Shown piece after piece: positions 32,998 to 41,700 of a stretch of DNA of 53,450 nucleotides. The stretch is from JAFDZV01 sp966128725 (GTDB lineage Bacteria; Bacteroidota; Ignavibacteria; OLB7). The notes beneath the pieces are model-generated. The model ran no database searches, was not told where the DNA came from, and saw only the letters and a list, made by a program, of their open reading frames with translations. A program made the position numbers and the translations under genes. Every line of letters begins with the position of its first letter. Position 1 is the first letter of the stretch. The stretch spans positions 1-53,450 of the forward strand of contig CBHYLN010000015.1 in assembly GCA_966128725.1 (NCBI GenBank), read 5' to 3'.

Positions 32998-33759
32998 TTA
33001 ACCGGGCTCGCCATGCGCTGCCATCGCGGCATTGATGAACTCCCCAACCGCATCGCTGTACGGCTTCTGGAAATGTGAAGGCCAATTGGCTTCGTCGTTG
33101 TACAGCTTGCGCACCGACGCGGCCAACTCGGGATCACCCTTCGTGAACCGCCGAACCAGCCCGCTCCAGCGCGCGGCCAGCTCCCGCCCTCTCGGGCCTG
33201 CCGGATCCTCGTTCAGGGCCCCCTCCACCTCGGCAATCAATGCCGCCCACTCCGCCTGCGTATCGCGAATCTCGTCGGCTTCGTCAACCGATCGGCGCTT
33301 GAGCTCGGCAAGCTGCTCGTCGGTATAATAATTCCGCATCCACTCCTTGTTGTTCTCCATGTTGATCACCCGAATGATGGTTTCGTAGGTCTGTGAATCG
33401 GGTTCGGCGCCTGATGCAATAATCCGCTCGGCCGTGCCGATCGCCTGGATGGCCAGTTCCAGTCCTCGACGCTTCTGTTCCAGCGCGGTACGCTGAAGCC
33501 GGAGCTGCTCCGCCAGATCGTACATCTCCCCGTCAAGGAATTCCTTGATCTGTTTCAGCGAGAAGCCAATGAACTTCAGCGTCACGATCTGCTGCAGGCG
33601 CGCGAAATCACGCTCGGCATACAGCCGATACCCCGACTCCGAATGATGGCTGGGTTTCAGCAACCCGAGATGATCGTAGTGGTGCAGGGTCCGGATTGTC
33701 ACGCCGGACTTCCCGGCGAACTCGCGCACCCGATAGAATTTTTCGCTTGCCTTGTTCAT
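32998..33759 (-). CDS. MerR-family regulator with TipAS-like domain
   Basis: 253 residues. The N-terminal MerR winged helix-turn-helix (FYRVREFAGKSGVTIRTLHHYDHLGLLKPS ... YRLYAERDFARLQQIVTLKFIGFSLKQIKEFL) is followed by a dimerisation coil. The C-terminal TipAS-like antibiotic-binding domain (about 115-250) has MRNYYTDEQLAELKRR and the helical WPSHFQKPY region. TipAS proteins bind thiopeptide or other drugs and activate transcription by retwisting a long-spacer promoter. The gene's own promoter has the stretched spacer and a dyad (see 33777-33807), suggesting autoregulation. Start ATG 33759 with GGAGA six bases upstream. A target other than itself is not apparent. Confidence 0.93.
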   Translation of the reverse strand: MNKASEKFYRVREFAGKSGVTIRTLHHYDHLGLLKPSHHSESGYRLYAERDFARLQQIVTLKFIGFSLKQIKEFLDGEMYDLAEQLRLQRTALEQKRRGLELAIQAIGTAERIIASGAEPDSQTYETIIRVINMENNKEWMRNYYTDEQLAELKRRSVDEADEIRDTQAEWAALIAEVEGALNEDPAGPRGRELAARWSGLVRRFTKGDPELAASVRKLYNDEANWPSHFQKPYSDAVGEFINAAMAAHGEPG

Positions 33760-33774
33760 TGCATCTCCGTGCAA

Positions 33775-33807
33775 CAAACATACGGGCTGACGTTGCGTGA
33801 GAGTCAA
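33775..33807 (-). promoter_or_regulatory. MerR-type stretched promoter with internal dyad
   Basis: Minus strand TTGACT (33807-33802) and TATGTTTG (33782-33775) with 19 bases between TTGACT and TATG, so TTG-N22-TA, versus N20 in the other promoters here. In the spacer lies the near-palindrome CTGACG-TTG-CGTGAG (33787-33801, plus strand), five of six arm positions symmetric. This is the classic MerR operator geometry. Confidence 0.6.
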
Positions 33808-33814
33808 GAACAAA

Positions 33815-33844
33815 GTGATCCGCGATGGCGTGATCCGCGATGGC
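33815..33844. repeat. Tandem duplication, 15 bp x 2
   Basis: GTGATCCGCGATGGC occurs twice in a row (33815-33829, 33830-33844), immediately upstream of the MerR-type promoter. Either an upstream operator or a neutral slippage duplication. Confidence 0.7.
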
Positions 33845-33883
33845 GCGCGGTGCGGCAACAGCTCGGCGACAGGCGCGCCCGTG

Positions 33884-35215
33884 TCAGCGTTCGGGCCGGA
33901 GGTAGTAGATCACGCCGGCGAAATCGTCGGTGACAAAAAACGCATCGCGCCCAACACGCAGCACGTCGCATGGCCGACCGTTGATGGTGGTGCCGTTCAG
34001 GAATCCAGTGATGACGGGCCGTACAGGCCCGCCGCGACGAGCGCGCACAACCGCGTAACCGCGCTTCAACGACACCGTGCCCGAACCATGCAGCGCCACA
34101 AGGAAATAGTTGCTGATGGTGGAATCGGCCGCGCCACCGAAATAGTCAAGCCCAAGCGGCGCACTGTGCGCGCCCAGCGAGACGTATGAACGCGGCACGA
34201 CCGCGGTGGGAACTCGTTTCGGCGAGCGGGCAAACGTGGTATCGGCATACACGCGCCCGCGATACTCGTAGCAGTATGGCCAACCGTAGTTGGCCGAATC
34301 CCTCACCTGCACCATCAGGTCCTCCGGCCGGTCATTGCCAAGGTGATCGGCCCCCATGTTGGTCGCCCACAGCCTGCCGGAAACCCAGCGCAGCCCCACC
34401 GCGTTGCGCAAGCCCGATGCAAAGATTCGCTGATCGCTCCCATCCGGATTCATCTGCAACACCGTGGCACGCACATCCTCCTTCTCCTCGCATGCATTAC
34501 AACTGCTTCCCACGGCAACGTACAGCTTGCCGTCGCCGCCAATAACCACGGTTCGTGTAAGGTGCCACCCTCCGTACTTGTAGCTGAGCCCATACGCCGG
34601 GAATGTGGCCAGCGTCTGGGCCTCACCGCTGGGGGCTGTATCGCCCGCCTGATAGCGATACCGCACAAGGCGGTCGGTAAGCGCCAGGTACAGCCAGCTT
34701 GCGCCGGCGGCATCCGTGTGGAAGGTTATGCTGTTCGGGTTGCGCAGCTTTCCCAGATACGGAACAGCGCGACCGAACGTGCCGGCAACCGAGTCGAACC
34801 CCTCCAGCACATACACCGTGCCGCGCGAATTATCCGTGCGGTCGTACATGTCGGTGACGAAGTAACGACCATCCGGAGCCTGCGCCATGAATCGCACGCG
34901 CTTCAGGCCCTCGATCGCCACGCTGATCCGGTATCCCCGCGGGATGTTCAGCGAATAACGCCTGCCATTGGCCAGGCGTATCGGGCGCGGCACCAGCCTG
35001 GGCGGTTTGCTGCTGACAGGCTCGGTGTCCACGTCGGCCTCGGCCTCCGGCTGCACGCGCCTGTCACCCGCTGCCCGCGCGTCGGCCACCGCCTGGCGCG
35101 GCACAACGTTCGCCTTGGGCTGCACCCGCGATTGCCCGGCATCGCGGGTGGTGTCCGAGCACCCGGTGCTGGCCGCGGCCAGCAGCAGCATCGTGTACAG
35201 GAGAATCGAGCTCAT
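33884..35215 (-). CDS. Lipoprotein, PQQ-dependent sugar dehydrogenase-like (sorbosone dehydrogenase)
   Basis: 443 residues. Signal peptide and lipobox ASTGC (Cys19). A long Arg/Pro/Glu linker is followed by a six-bladed propeller of the glucose/sorbosone dehydrogenase family: GDGKLYVAVGSSCNACEEKEDVRATVLQ, FASGLRNAVGLRW, ATNMGADHLGND, NYGWPYCY and SAPLGLDYF. Such proteins oxidise sugars at a PQQ cofactor in the periplasm. A direct test of PQQ ligands is needed, so enzymatic activity is inferred from family only. It starts at ATG 35215, and a TTGG-rich region precedes it. No PQQ biosynthesis genes are in the window. Confidence 0.85.
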   Translation of the reverse strand: MSSILLYTMLLLAAASTGCSDTTRDAGQSRVQPKANVVPRQAVADARAAGDRRVQPEAEADVDTEPVSSKPPRLVPRPIRLANGRRYSLNIPRGYRISVAIEGLKRVRFMAQAPDGRYFVTDMYDRTDNSRGTVYVLEGFDSVAGTFGRAVPYLGKLRNPNSITFHTDAAGASWLYLALTDRLVRYRYQAGDTAPSGEAQTLATFPAYGLSYKYGGWHLTRTVVIGGDGKLYVAVGSSCNACEEKEDVRATVLQMNPDGSDQRIFASGLRNAVGLRWVSGRLWATNMGADHLGNDRPEDLMVQVRDSANYGWPYCYEYRGRVYADTTFARSPKRVPTAVVPRSYVSLGAHSAPLGLDYFGGAADSTISNYFLVALHGSGTVSLKRGYAVVRARRGGPVRPVITGFLNGTTINGRPCDVLRVGRDAFFVTDDFAGVIYYLRPER

Positions 35216-35295
35216 GGCCGGTTGGTTGGAAGTTGATGTTGAGGATTGCCCGATACCGTCGTTCAGCCACGGGCGCCCGCCCGAAGCAGGCGATG

Positions 35296-36255
35296 TCAGA
35301 ACCGCACGGTAAGCAGCAGACCGTTCGGCAGAGGCGTAAGCAACAGCCCGGTATGCCCGAACACGATGTCGTGCAGATGCGCCACGCCATAACCACAGGC
35401 CGTGCCGATCGCGGCGCCCAGCACAACATCGCTTGTCCAGTGCCGATCGGCATAGATGCGGCTCAGCCCGGTAACACTCGCCATCCCGTACAGGGCAATC
35501 GTGGCAAAGGGATTGTCGATCTCGGCGGCCAACACCGAACTGAGCGCAAAGGCAAGCGTACTATGCCCGGATGGCAATGAGTGATAGGGATCCTGCAATG
35601 TTGGCCCCCGATACACCTGCGGGCCATCGTTCAGAAACGGACGATGGCGCCCGATCACCACCTTCAGTGTGGTAGTAACCAGGCCGGCATACAGCACGGC
35701 CTGCATCACATGCCGGCCCGCTCGGCGCACGCCCGGAGCATCGGCTATCAGGCCGCTCAGATACAGGCCGCCGCCAATCGCGGCCGCCGGCAACGGAGTG
35801 CCGTACAGGTTGCCGGCATCGGCCAGAACATCGCCGGCCGCGCCATGCTGGCGCTTCATCTCGGTTCGTACGGGATCATCGGCCAGCATGCCAAGCCCGG
35901 TGGCGGCAACCGCGGCACCGGCAATCCCCCAGTCGCCGGCCCCAAAGCGCAGCGGGCGTGTGAACAACGCGCCCGCATCGGTAACGGTCTCCAGCAGGTC
36001 GGTCACGATCGTGTCGCCAATGGCCGGAGACGGGGCCACCGTATCTGCCGGCACGGGCCGAACCGTATCCTGCGCCGCGGCCGGCACCGTTACTACCGCC
36101 GGCACGGGCTCGGCGGACCCGACAGCCGCCAGGGCTGGCACGCCGGCCTGTGTAAGCCCAACCGCAAAGGGCACCATGGCCCATAATGCCGCTCGGCGGC
36201 GGACCCGACGCAGCACTGCGGTCAATCGCGAAGGCCTGTCATCGTGTGTTCGCAT
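35296..36255 (-). CDS. PAP2-family membrane phosphatase
   Basis: 319 residues. An N-terminal signal or membrane segment (RRAALWAMVPFAVGLTQAGVPALAAVG) and an Ala/Pro/Val-rich stretch are followed by the phosphatase domain, with KVVIGRHRP (motif 1), PSGHSTLAF (motif 2) and SRIYADRHWTSDVV (motif 3, His and Asp of the charge relay). PAP2 enzymes dephosphorylate lipid phosphates such as undecaprenyl pyrophosphate or phosphatidic acid. The long proline-rich region is unusual. It starts 11 bases after the stop of the SH3-like gene, so they are probably one operon. Start ATG 36255 is chosen over 36354 because of the signal segment. Confidence 0.9.
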   Translation of the reverse strand: MRTHDDRPSRLTAVLRRVRRRAALWAMVPFAVGLTQAGVPALAAVGSAEPVPAVVTVPAAAQDTVRPVPADTVAPSPAIGDTIVTDLLETVTDAGALFTRPLRFGAGDWGIAGAAVAATGLGMLADDPVRTEMKRQHGAAGDVLADAGNLYGTPLPAAAIGGGLYLSGLIADAPGVRRAGRHVMQAVLYAGLVTTTLKVVIGRHRPFLNDGPQVYRGPTLQDPYHSLPSGHSTLAFALSSVLAAEIDNPFATIALYGMASVTGLSRIYADRHWTSDVVLGAAIGTACGYGVAHLHDIVFGHTGLLLTPLPNGLLLTVRF

Positions 36256-36266
36256 ACAGCGCGAAC

Positions 36267-36920
36267 TTACCGCTTCCGATGCTGCCAGCAGTACCCCATG
36301 GTATCGGCAGCGGCACGCGAGCATCGCCGCCCGCTTCGCGTTGTTGCAAGGCACTGCCCAAACGGCCGAACCGATGGCCTGGCCGGCCTGGTACTGTCGG
36401 CCGCGCGCGGCCGGGCACGGCGTGCCCGCGCATCGGTGGTAGCGGGGTACGACGCCGGCAGGCCCGCCACCGAACGGCGGCCGGCGGAGTCCGCCGAAGT
36501 GTTGCCAGGGGCCGGGCCGCGAGCGTTGCGCTGGACGGAGTTGGCAACCGAAGAGTCGGTTGTTGAAGAGTCGGCTTTGGAGGAGATGGCAACAGTGCTT
36601 CCGACAACGGCTTTCGCCTGCCGGGCACGGCGGCGCGGCGGGGCCAACGTCACGTTGGCGCCCATCACGTACACATGCCGCCCCTGATGTTGTACAAGGA
36701 AGTACTTGCCAACGGTACCCAGCGCAAGCACGCTGTCGCCAATCTGAAGTCGATCGCGAATCGGGGCCATGTGATGGGCCGAGTCATACAGCGGCGTGGA
36801 TGGGTAGGCGATATACAGCGTTCGCGGATACGTGATGCCCTGCGCATGCAGGGCGGCATTCGGCAGCAGGCAGGCCGTTGCAAGCACAACAAACACGGCC
36901 CATGGAGTTGAGCGGTTCAT
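36267..36920 (-). CDS. Exported SH3-like domain protein with C-terminal Cys motif
   Basis: 217 residues. A signal peptide with cleavage after ALHA (residue 27). SH3b-like domain about 35-92 (YPSTPLYDSAHHMAPIRDRLQIGDSVLALGTVGKYFLVQ). A disordered Ser/Arg/Ala-rich middle follows, ending in a short zinc-ribbon-like motif CLATTRSGRRCSR ... GYCWQH, the kind seen in DUF5763-type tails of Bacteroidota proteins. Function unknown; SH3b domains often bind cell-wall peptides. It shares the operon with the PAP2 phosphatase, whose start is 11 bases downstream. A TTG-N20-TAAGTTGC promoter lies at 36958-36988. Confidence 0.75.
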   Translation of the reverse strand: MNRSTPWAVFVVLATACLLPNAALHAQGITYPRTLYIAYPSTPLYDSAHHMAPIRDRLQIGDSVLALGTVGKYFLVQHQGRHVYVMGANVTLAPPRRRARQAKAVVGSTVAISSKADSSTTDSSVANSVQRNARGPAPGNTSADSAGRRSVAGLPASYPATTDARARRARPRAADSTRPARPSVRPFGQCLATTRSGRRCSRAAADTMGYCWQHRKR

Positions 36921-36957
36921 AGCTGGAATGCGTGTGGTTGTGTGCGGGGAAGCGTCG

Positions 36958-36988
36958 GCAACTTATGGCATCGGAGCGATCAAATCAA
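36958..36988 (-). promoter_or_regulatory. Promoter of SH3-PAP2 operon, TTG-N20-TAAGTTGC
   Basis: TTG (36988-36986), 20 bases, TAAGTTGC (36965-36958), 37 bases upstream of ATG 36920. The TTG lies within the end of the EamA gene. Confidence 0.45.
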
Positions 36989-37851
36989 CTGTCGGCTATG
37001 CCGGCCGCCGGGGATGTGGCACGGGCCGCCAGGGCATTATACAGGCCGCGCGCGGTGACGGTTCCCACCACTACCACACCACCCAGTATGGCGTATACCG
37101 AGGGCTGCTCGCCGAAGAACAGGGCAACCCACAACGGGTTCAGAAGCGGTTCGATCACCGGCACCAGCGTCCCCTCGATGGCCGACACGTGGCGCACACC
37201 GCGCACGAACAACACGTAGCCAAGTCCAAGCTGAAACAGCCCAAGCGGCACAAGGTACAGCAGGTCCTGCAGCGTTGGCGGCGTAACGGCAAGAAACGGG
37301 AGCCCGATCACCGCGGCGATGATATTGCCCAACAGGATGATCGCCATCGGCGATCCGTCGCGTTCCTTGCGGAGCAGCACAACGTTCAACGCGAAGAACA
37401 TCCCGCTGGCAACCGCCAGCAGATTTCCCAGCAGGGCGCCGCCGGCAAGCTTCTCCACGAAGAAGAGCCCCATGCCGGCAAGCACCAGCACAATGGCCAC
37501 CCAGTCCACGCGTGTGATGCGCTCGGCAAGCACACGGTGGCTTACCAGCGCAACGTAGATGGGCGCGGTATACTGTAGCAGGATGGCGTTGGCGGCGGTG
37601 GTTGCCGTGGTGGAAAGCACGAAGAACACAACCGTTCCGGCATAACATAGCGCGCCCAGGATCTGCGTGCGGGTAAGCCGGCCGCCAACCGGCCGCGCAA
37701 GCGCCCAGATCGCGGCCGCCGCGATCGCGCTCCGCCCGCCTGCGATCGCCATCGGATGAAGCTGAATCAGCTTGATCAGCAGACCGCCAAAACTCCAGCA
37801 CAGCGCGGCCGCCACCAGATACAGCACTCCGCGCGTCCGGTCGCTCATCAT
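36985..37851 (-). CDS. EamA/DMT family transporter
   Basis: 288 residues, ten predicted membrane segments in two homologous halves of the drug/metabolite transporter type. Half 1 reads LYLVAAALCWSFGGLLIKLI through FFVLSTTATTAANAILLQYTAP; half 2 reads LLAVASGMFFALNVVLLRKE through GTLVPVIEPLLNPLWVALFFGEQPS. The conserved TTAANA and EP-LNPLW motifs support it. Substrate cannot be read; these export or import small organic solutes. Start ATG 37851 (a second ATG at 37848). It is 49 bases from the SRAP gene stop and on the same strand, so they may be co-transcribed. Confidence 0.92.
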   Translation of the reverse strand: MMSDRTRGVLYLVAAALCWSFGGLLIKLIQLHPMAIAGGRSAIAAAAIWALARPVGGRLTRTQILGALCYAGTVVFFVLSTTATTAANAILLQYTAPIYVALVSHRVLAERITRVDWVAIVLVLAGMGLFFVEKLAGGALLGNLLAVASGMFFALNVVLLRKERDGSPMAIILLGNIIAAVIGLPFLAVTPPTLQDLLYLVPLGLFQLGLGYVLFVRGVRHVSAIEGTLVPVIEPLLNPLWVALFFGEQPSVYAILGGVVVVGTVTARGLYNALAARATSPAAGIADS

Positions 37852-37900
37852 CGTACCAGCTCCTTCGGTATCGCCTGCTCCGGCCGTGCGTTCGCCTGGT

Positions 37901-38590
37901 TCACAGCATCCCCAACTGCGACCCGCCAACCGGTTGGATACATTCGGGCGCATCGTTTTGAGGGTTGTTCACCATGGTGCTCACCTCATAGGCGCTCATC
38001 ATTTCGGCCGGGCAGGGCTCCAACGCCGCGTACAGCTCGCGTTCGCTGGCCTTGGGATCAAGCCATGGCAGAATCGCTTCCGGCTGCAGGATTGCCGGCA
38101 TGCGGTCGTGAATGGGACGCATGAAGCTGTTGGCCGGCACGGTGATGATGGCGCAGGTGATATGTTCGGCGCCGTCGGCGGCATGCGGCGAGCTCCACAG
38201 GCCCGCCATGGCGAACAGCCCCCCATCGCGCAGGCCGATGTGGTAGGGATGTTTGCCGTCGCGCTCCTTCTTCCATTCGTAGAAACCGTCGGCAAGGATG
38301 GCGCAGCGGGCACTGCGGAACGCCCCACGGTAATACGGCTTTCCCTCGCGAAGCGACTCGACCCGGGCGTTGATCACCGCCCGCATGTCCGAGCCCGGCC
38401 GGCTCCACGTAGGAATATAGCCCCATTCCATCACCTCGGCCCGAGGAGTGGGATCGGCAACCAGAACCAGCACAGGCTGGCCGGGCGCCACGTTGTAGCG
38501 TTTGGGATCGGCAAGCTGCGGCGGGAACTCGATCTGTAACTGTTCCAGCAGCAGACTCACGCGCGTGGCAAGGGTATAACGTCCGCACAT
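37901..38590 (-). CDS. SOS response-associated peptidase (SRAP/YedK/HMCES)
   Basis: 229 residues with Cys2 as the conserved N-terminal catalytic cysteine (MCGRYTLA). RYNVAPGQPVLV, WGYIPTW, INARVESL, YRGAFRSARCAILADGFYEWKK and a C-terminal HDRMPAIL motif define the SRAP fold. It protects abasic sites in single-stranded DNA by forming a covalent thiazolidine crosslink. The open frame extends to 38728, but the catalytic Cys2 fixes the start at ATG 38590. In many genomes it is LexA-regulated; I see no clear operator in its short upstream region. Confidence 0.95.
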   Translation of the reverse strand: MCGRYTLATRVSLLLEQLQIEFPPQLADPKRYNVAPGQPVLVLVADPTPRAEVMEWGYIPTWSRPGSDMRAVINARVESLREGKPYYRGAFRSARCAILADGFYEWKKERDGKHPYHIGLRDGGLFAMAGLWSSPHAADGAEHITCAIITVPANSFMRPIHDRMPAILQPEAILPWLDPKASERELYAALEPCPAEMMSAYEVSTMVNNPQNDAPECIQPVGGSQLGML

Positions 38591-38661
38591 AGCGCGCCAA
38601 TATCCGGCATTCGCTGCTGTCACGCAACGAACGCAACGCCACCGGGTCCCGCACAAACACG

Positions 38662-38693
38662 ACGCCCCCTCGACATTGCTGCCGAGAGGGCGT
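38662..38693 (-). terminator. Second hairpin after giant gene A
   Basis: 11-bp stem with one mismatch (38662-38672, 38683-38693), 70 bases beyond the giant gene stop on its strand. Lies just upstream of the SRAP gene. Confidence 0.5.
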
Positions 38694-38713
38694 GTGCCTC
38701 TATGCATCCGCTC

Positions 38714-38737
38714 TCGTCTCGTTCCCATTCGAGACGA
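38714..38737 (-). terminator. First hairpin after giant gene A
   Basis: Perfect 8-bp stem TCGTCTCG / CGAGACGA with an 8-base loop, 26 bases after the stop at 38763. The two hairpins in tandem probably terminate together. Confidence 0.5.
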
Positions 38738-38762
38738 AAGCTGCTCCCAGTAGACTAAGAGA

Positions 38763-41700
38763 TCAGCGGGCGACCATCATCACGCCGCGCGCAATGCTTT
38801 CGGCAATGCGCACCTCGTAGATGTACATACCGCTGGCAAGGCCGTCGGCACGAATCCCGAAGCTCTGCTCGCCCGCATCGCGGCGGCCGGCAGGGTAGCT
38901 GCGTACCATGGTGCCGTTGGACTCGTACAAACGAACCTCGACATCACCACCCATCGGCTGAAGCCAACGGAGTTCCGTGCGGTCGGCAAACGGATTCGGG
39001 AAGTTGCCAACCAGCTTGATGCCGCTTACACCGGCAACGGCGTCGAAGCCGGCGACCTGTGTAATCGAGAACGGACTGCCAGAGATGTCGAACACGTTGG
39101 TTGTATCCGAATGGCTACGGATGCGCACCAGGCTGTTCGCCTTCTCGCTTGTGAACGCCGGAACCGTCCAGATGTACTGGTTCGGGATCATATCCAGGTT
39201 CGAGGCAATCTCCACCCAGGTGTTGCCGCCGTCAACCGAATAGTGGAGATCCACCTTCGGAACGCTCGGCACGTTATCCCATGTAATCGCCTCGGTGGTA
39301 CCCGACTTGAACTTCTCGCCGCCATCGGGACGCGTCACGTGAAGCTGCGGGAGCACCTTTGGCGAAATCTCGAAGGCCGCATTGCTGGTGTCGCCGATTT
39401 CGCCACCCGGCTGATTCGGCTTGCGGACACGCACATACGCGCTCTTCGTGATGACGTTCGGGGTAGTCCAGACGTACTGACCGTCGGACGCGTTCGCCGT
39501 GGCGATCGAATCCCACGTGCCACCATCGTGCTGCCACTCGATGCGCACCTTCTGCGTAACGCCCACGGCGTTCCAGCGGATGGTGACGGCGGAGTCAACC
39601 GCGTAGTTCTCGCCGCCATCCGGGGCAAGCACCACGATCGAAGCGGCCACGGCAGACTTGACCTCGAACGGAGCGGCCGAGATATCATTGACCGACGTGT
39701 TGGACGATGCTTCCACCTTGATCAGATAGTTGGTGCCTGCCTTGTTCGGAGCAACCCACTTGAGGCTTGCCGGAAGGGCCGGAACACCGGAACGAATCGT
39801 CTTCCAGGTGGTGCCGTCGTTGTACAGCACGTTGACGTTGTTGACGTTCGTGGAAGTCCACGTGATATTCACCGTGTCGCCGATCTTGTACGATTCACCG
39901 CCATTTGGCGTCAGCACCGTGATGCTGCCAACCGGAGGTGGATCGATGATCGAGAACAGGCCGCTGTAGCCGCTGGCGCCGCCGCCAACCGCGTCGATCC
40001 TGATCTTGCCCTGTGTGGTCTTGGTTTGCGGAACCGTCCACACGCGGCTTCCTTCCGACGCGGTGACGTTGGTGGCGATCGGTGTCCAGACACCTCCATC
40101 GTACTGGAAGTAGATGTTCACCAGCGACGCATTCGGCGCATCCCACGTGATCACCGTGGTGGAACCACGCACGAACTGGTCGCCCGATACCGGTGTGTAC
40201 ACCGTTATCACCGACGCATCCTCGTTGATCTGGAATGGATGATCCGATTCGTCGTTCTCCCATGGCCTTGCCTCATCCACCAGGCGCACAAGCGCCAGAT
40301 TGGTTGGGACAGGATCAGGCGTGAAGGAGTACACACCCGCCGCCGCCGAAATTCCCGAGGCGATAAGCTGCCACGTGGCACCATTATCTGTCGAGAACAG
40401 GAGCTTCAGCGAATTCACGTTCGACGACGTCCACGTAACCGTGACCGGTGCACCGAGATTGTAGTGCTCGCCGCCATTCGGCCCAAGCACCGTCACACCA
40501 ACGTTGATGATCTCGAATGACCCGTTGGTCGTATCCCAGAACCGTTCGGTATCGCGGTTCATCACACGAAGCCGCGCCGCACTGGTCGGCGTGTTCGGCA
40601 CAATCCAGCGCAGGCTGTCGCTAAATCCAGGGATCAGCGTCGCCACCGGCAGCCACGTGCTACCGTTGTCGATCGAGTACTCGAACGTCAGGTAGTCGTT
40701 CATCATCTCGCCCGGCAGGCGCTGCCAGCGGATCCATGTGGTGTCGCCGGTGTTCAGCTGCTCGCCGCCGTTCGGGGCGGTAAGCAACAGCTTGCGCACC
40801 AGGCGGAACGAGTTATCCGACGAATCCATCTCCCACTGATTCCGCTGGTTGATGACGCGCAGACGCGCGTTATTGCTCGTGATGTTCGGCATCGTCACGT
40901 TGACGACGTTGGTGCCCTTCACGGTTGGATTCACCGTCGCGATCGTGGTCCAGGGGCCACCATTGTTCGAGAACTGCACGTTCACGGCCATGATGCGGTT
41001 GGCGTTGAACTGTACAGGCACAACCTCGTTCGGCATGTAGATCTCACCACCATTTGGCGAGAGCACACGCAGACCGCCACCGTTGAAATCACCATCGTCG
41101 GCGCCCATGTCCGGCGCCGCCAGATCGCGATTCTGCTGGTCGATATCCAGCGGGTAGGACAGTACCTGTCCCTGGCCCTCGCCGGCGTACACCGGCTGCG
41201 GGTTGATGTGCAGGTTGCCATTGGCCGCATCCACAAACGGCGGAGCGCCGTCAACGCTGGCAAAGTCATAGCCGGCGGCCTGCCAGGTTGGCAGCGTGGT
41301 ATACGTTGCCGAACCGTTGTAGCCGTATGCCGTGCCCGTGCCGTTGGCCCACAGGTTGTTATACTGGCTTACCAGCGTACCGGAAGTAGTACGATAGATC
41401 GCATAGCTGGTGATCGTTGACGGATACGTACGCTCGTTGGTTATCACGTTGTTGCGAACGTTGAGCACCGCCGTCGATGTCATGCGCACGCAGGCGGTCA
41501 GGTACGCCGTGCCGCTCGTGTTCGTACCGCGAAGGTTGATCGTGTTGTGGTCGATCACCAACTGCGTTGGGCTTGCCGTAGTGCAATAGATGCCGTACAG
41601 GTTGCCCGACCCCTGATTGAGCGATATGAAGTTGTTGTGAATCGACAGCGGCGTGCTCTGGCTCATCGAGTTCACGTACACACCAATCAGCGTCGCGTTC

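Noticed and set aside
31344..33035. Long plus-strand frame of 563 codons
   Set aside because: Antisense to the rsgA end, the GH113-like gene and its flank; composition is that of a frame shadow in GC-rich DNA and no domain is recognisable.
39111..40520. Plus-strand frame of 469 codons inside giant gene A
   Set aside because: Mirror of the repeated Ig modules in the opposite frame, Arg/His-rich, no domain; the minus-strand protein has clear domains.
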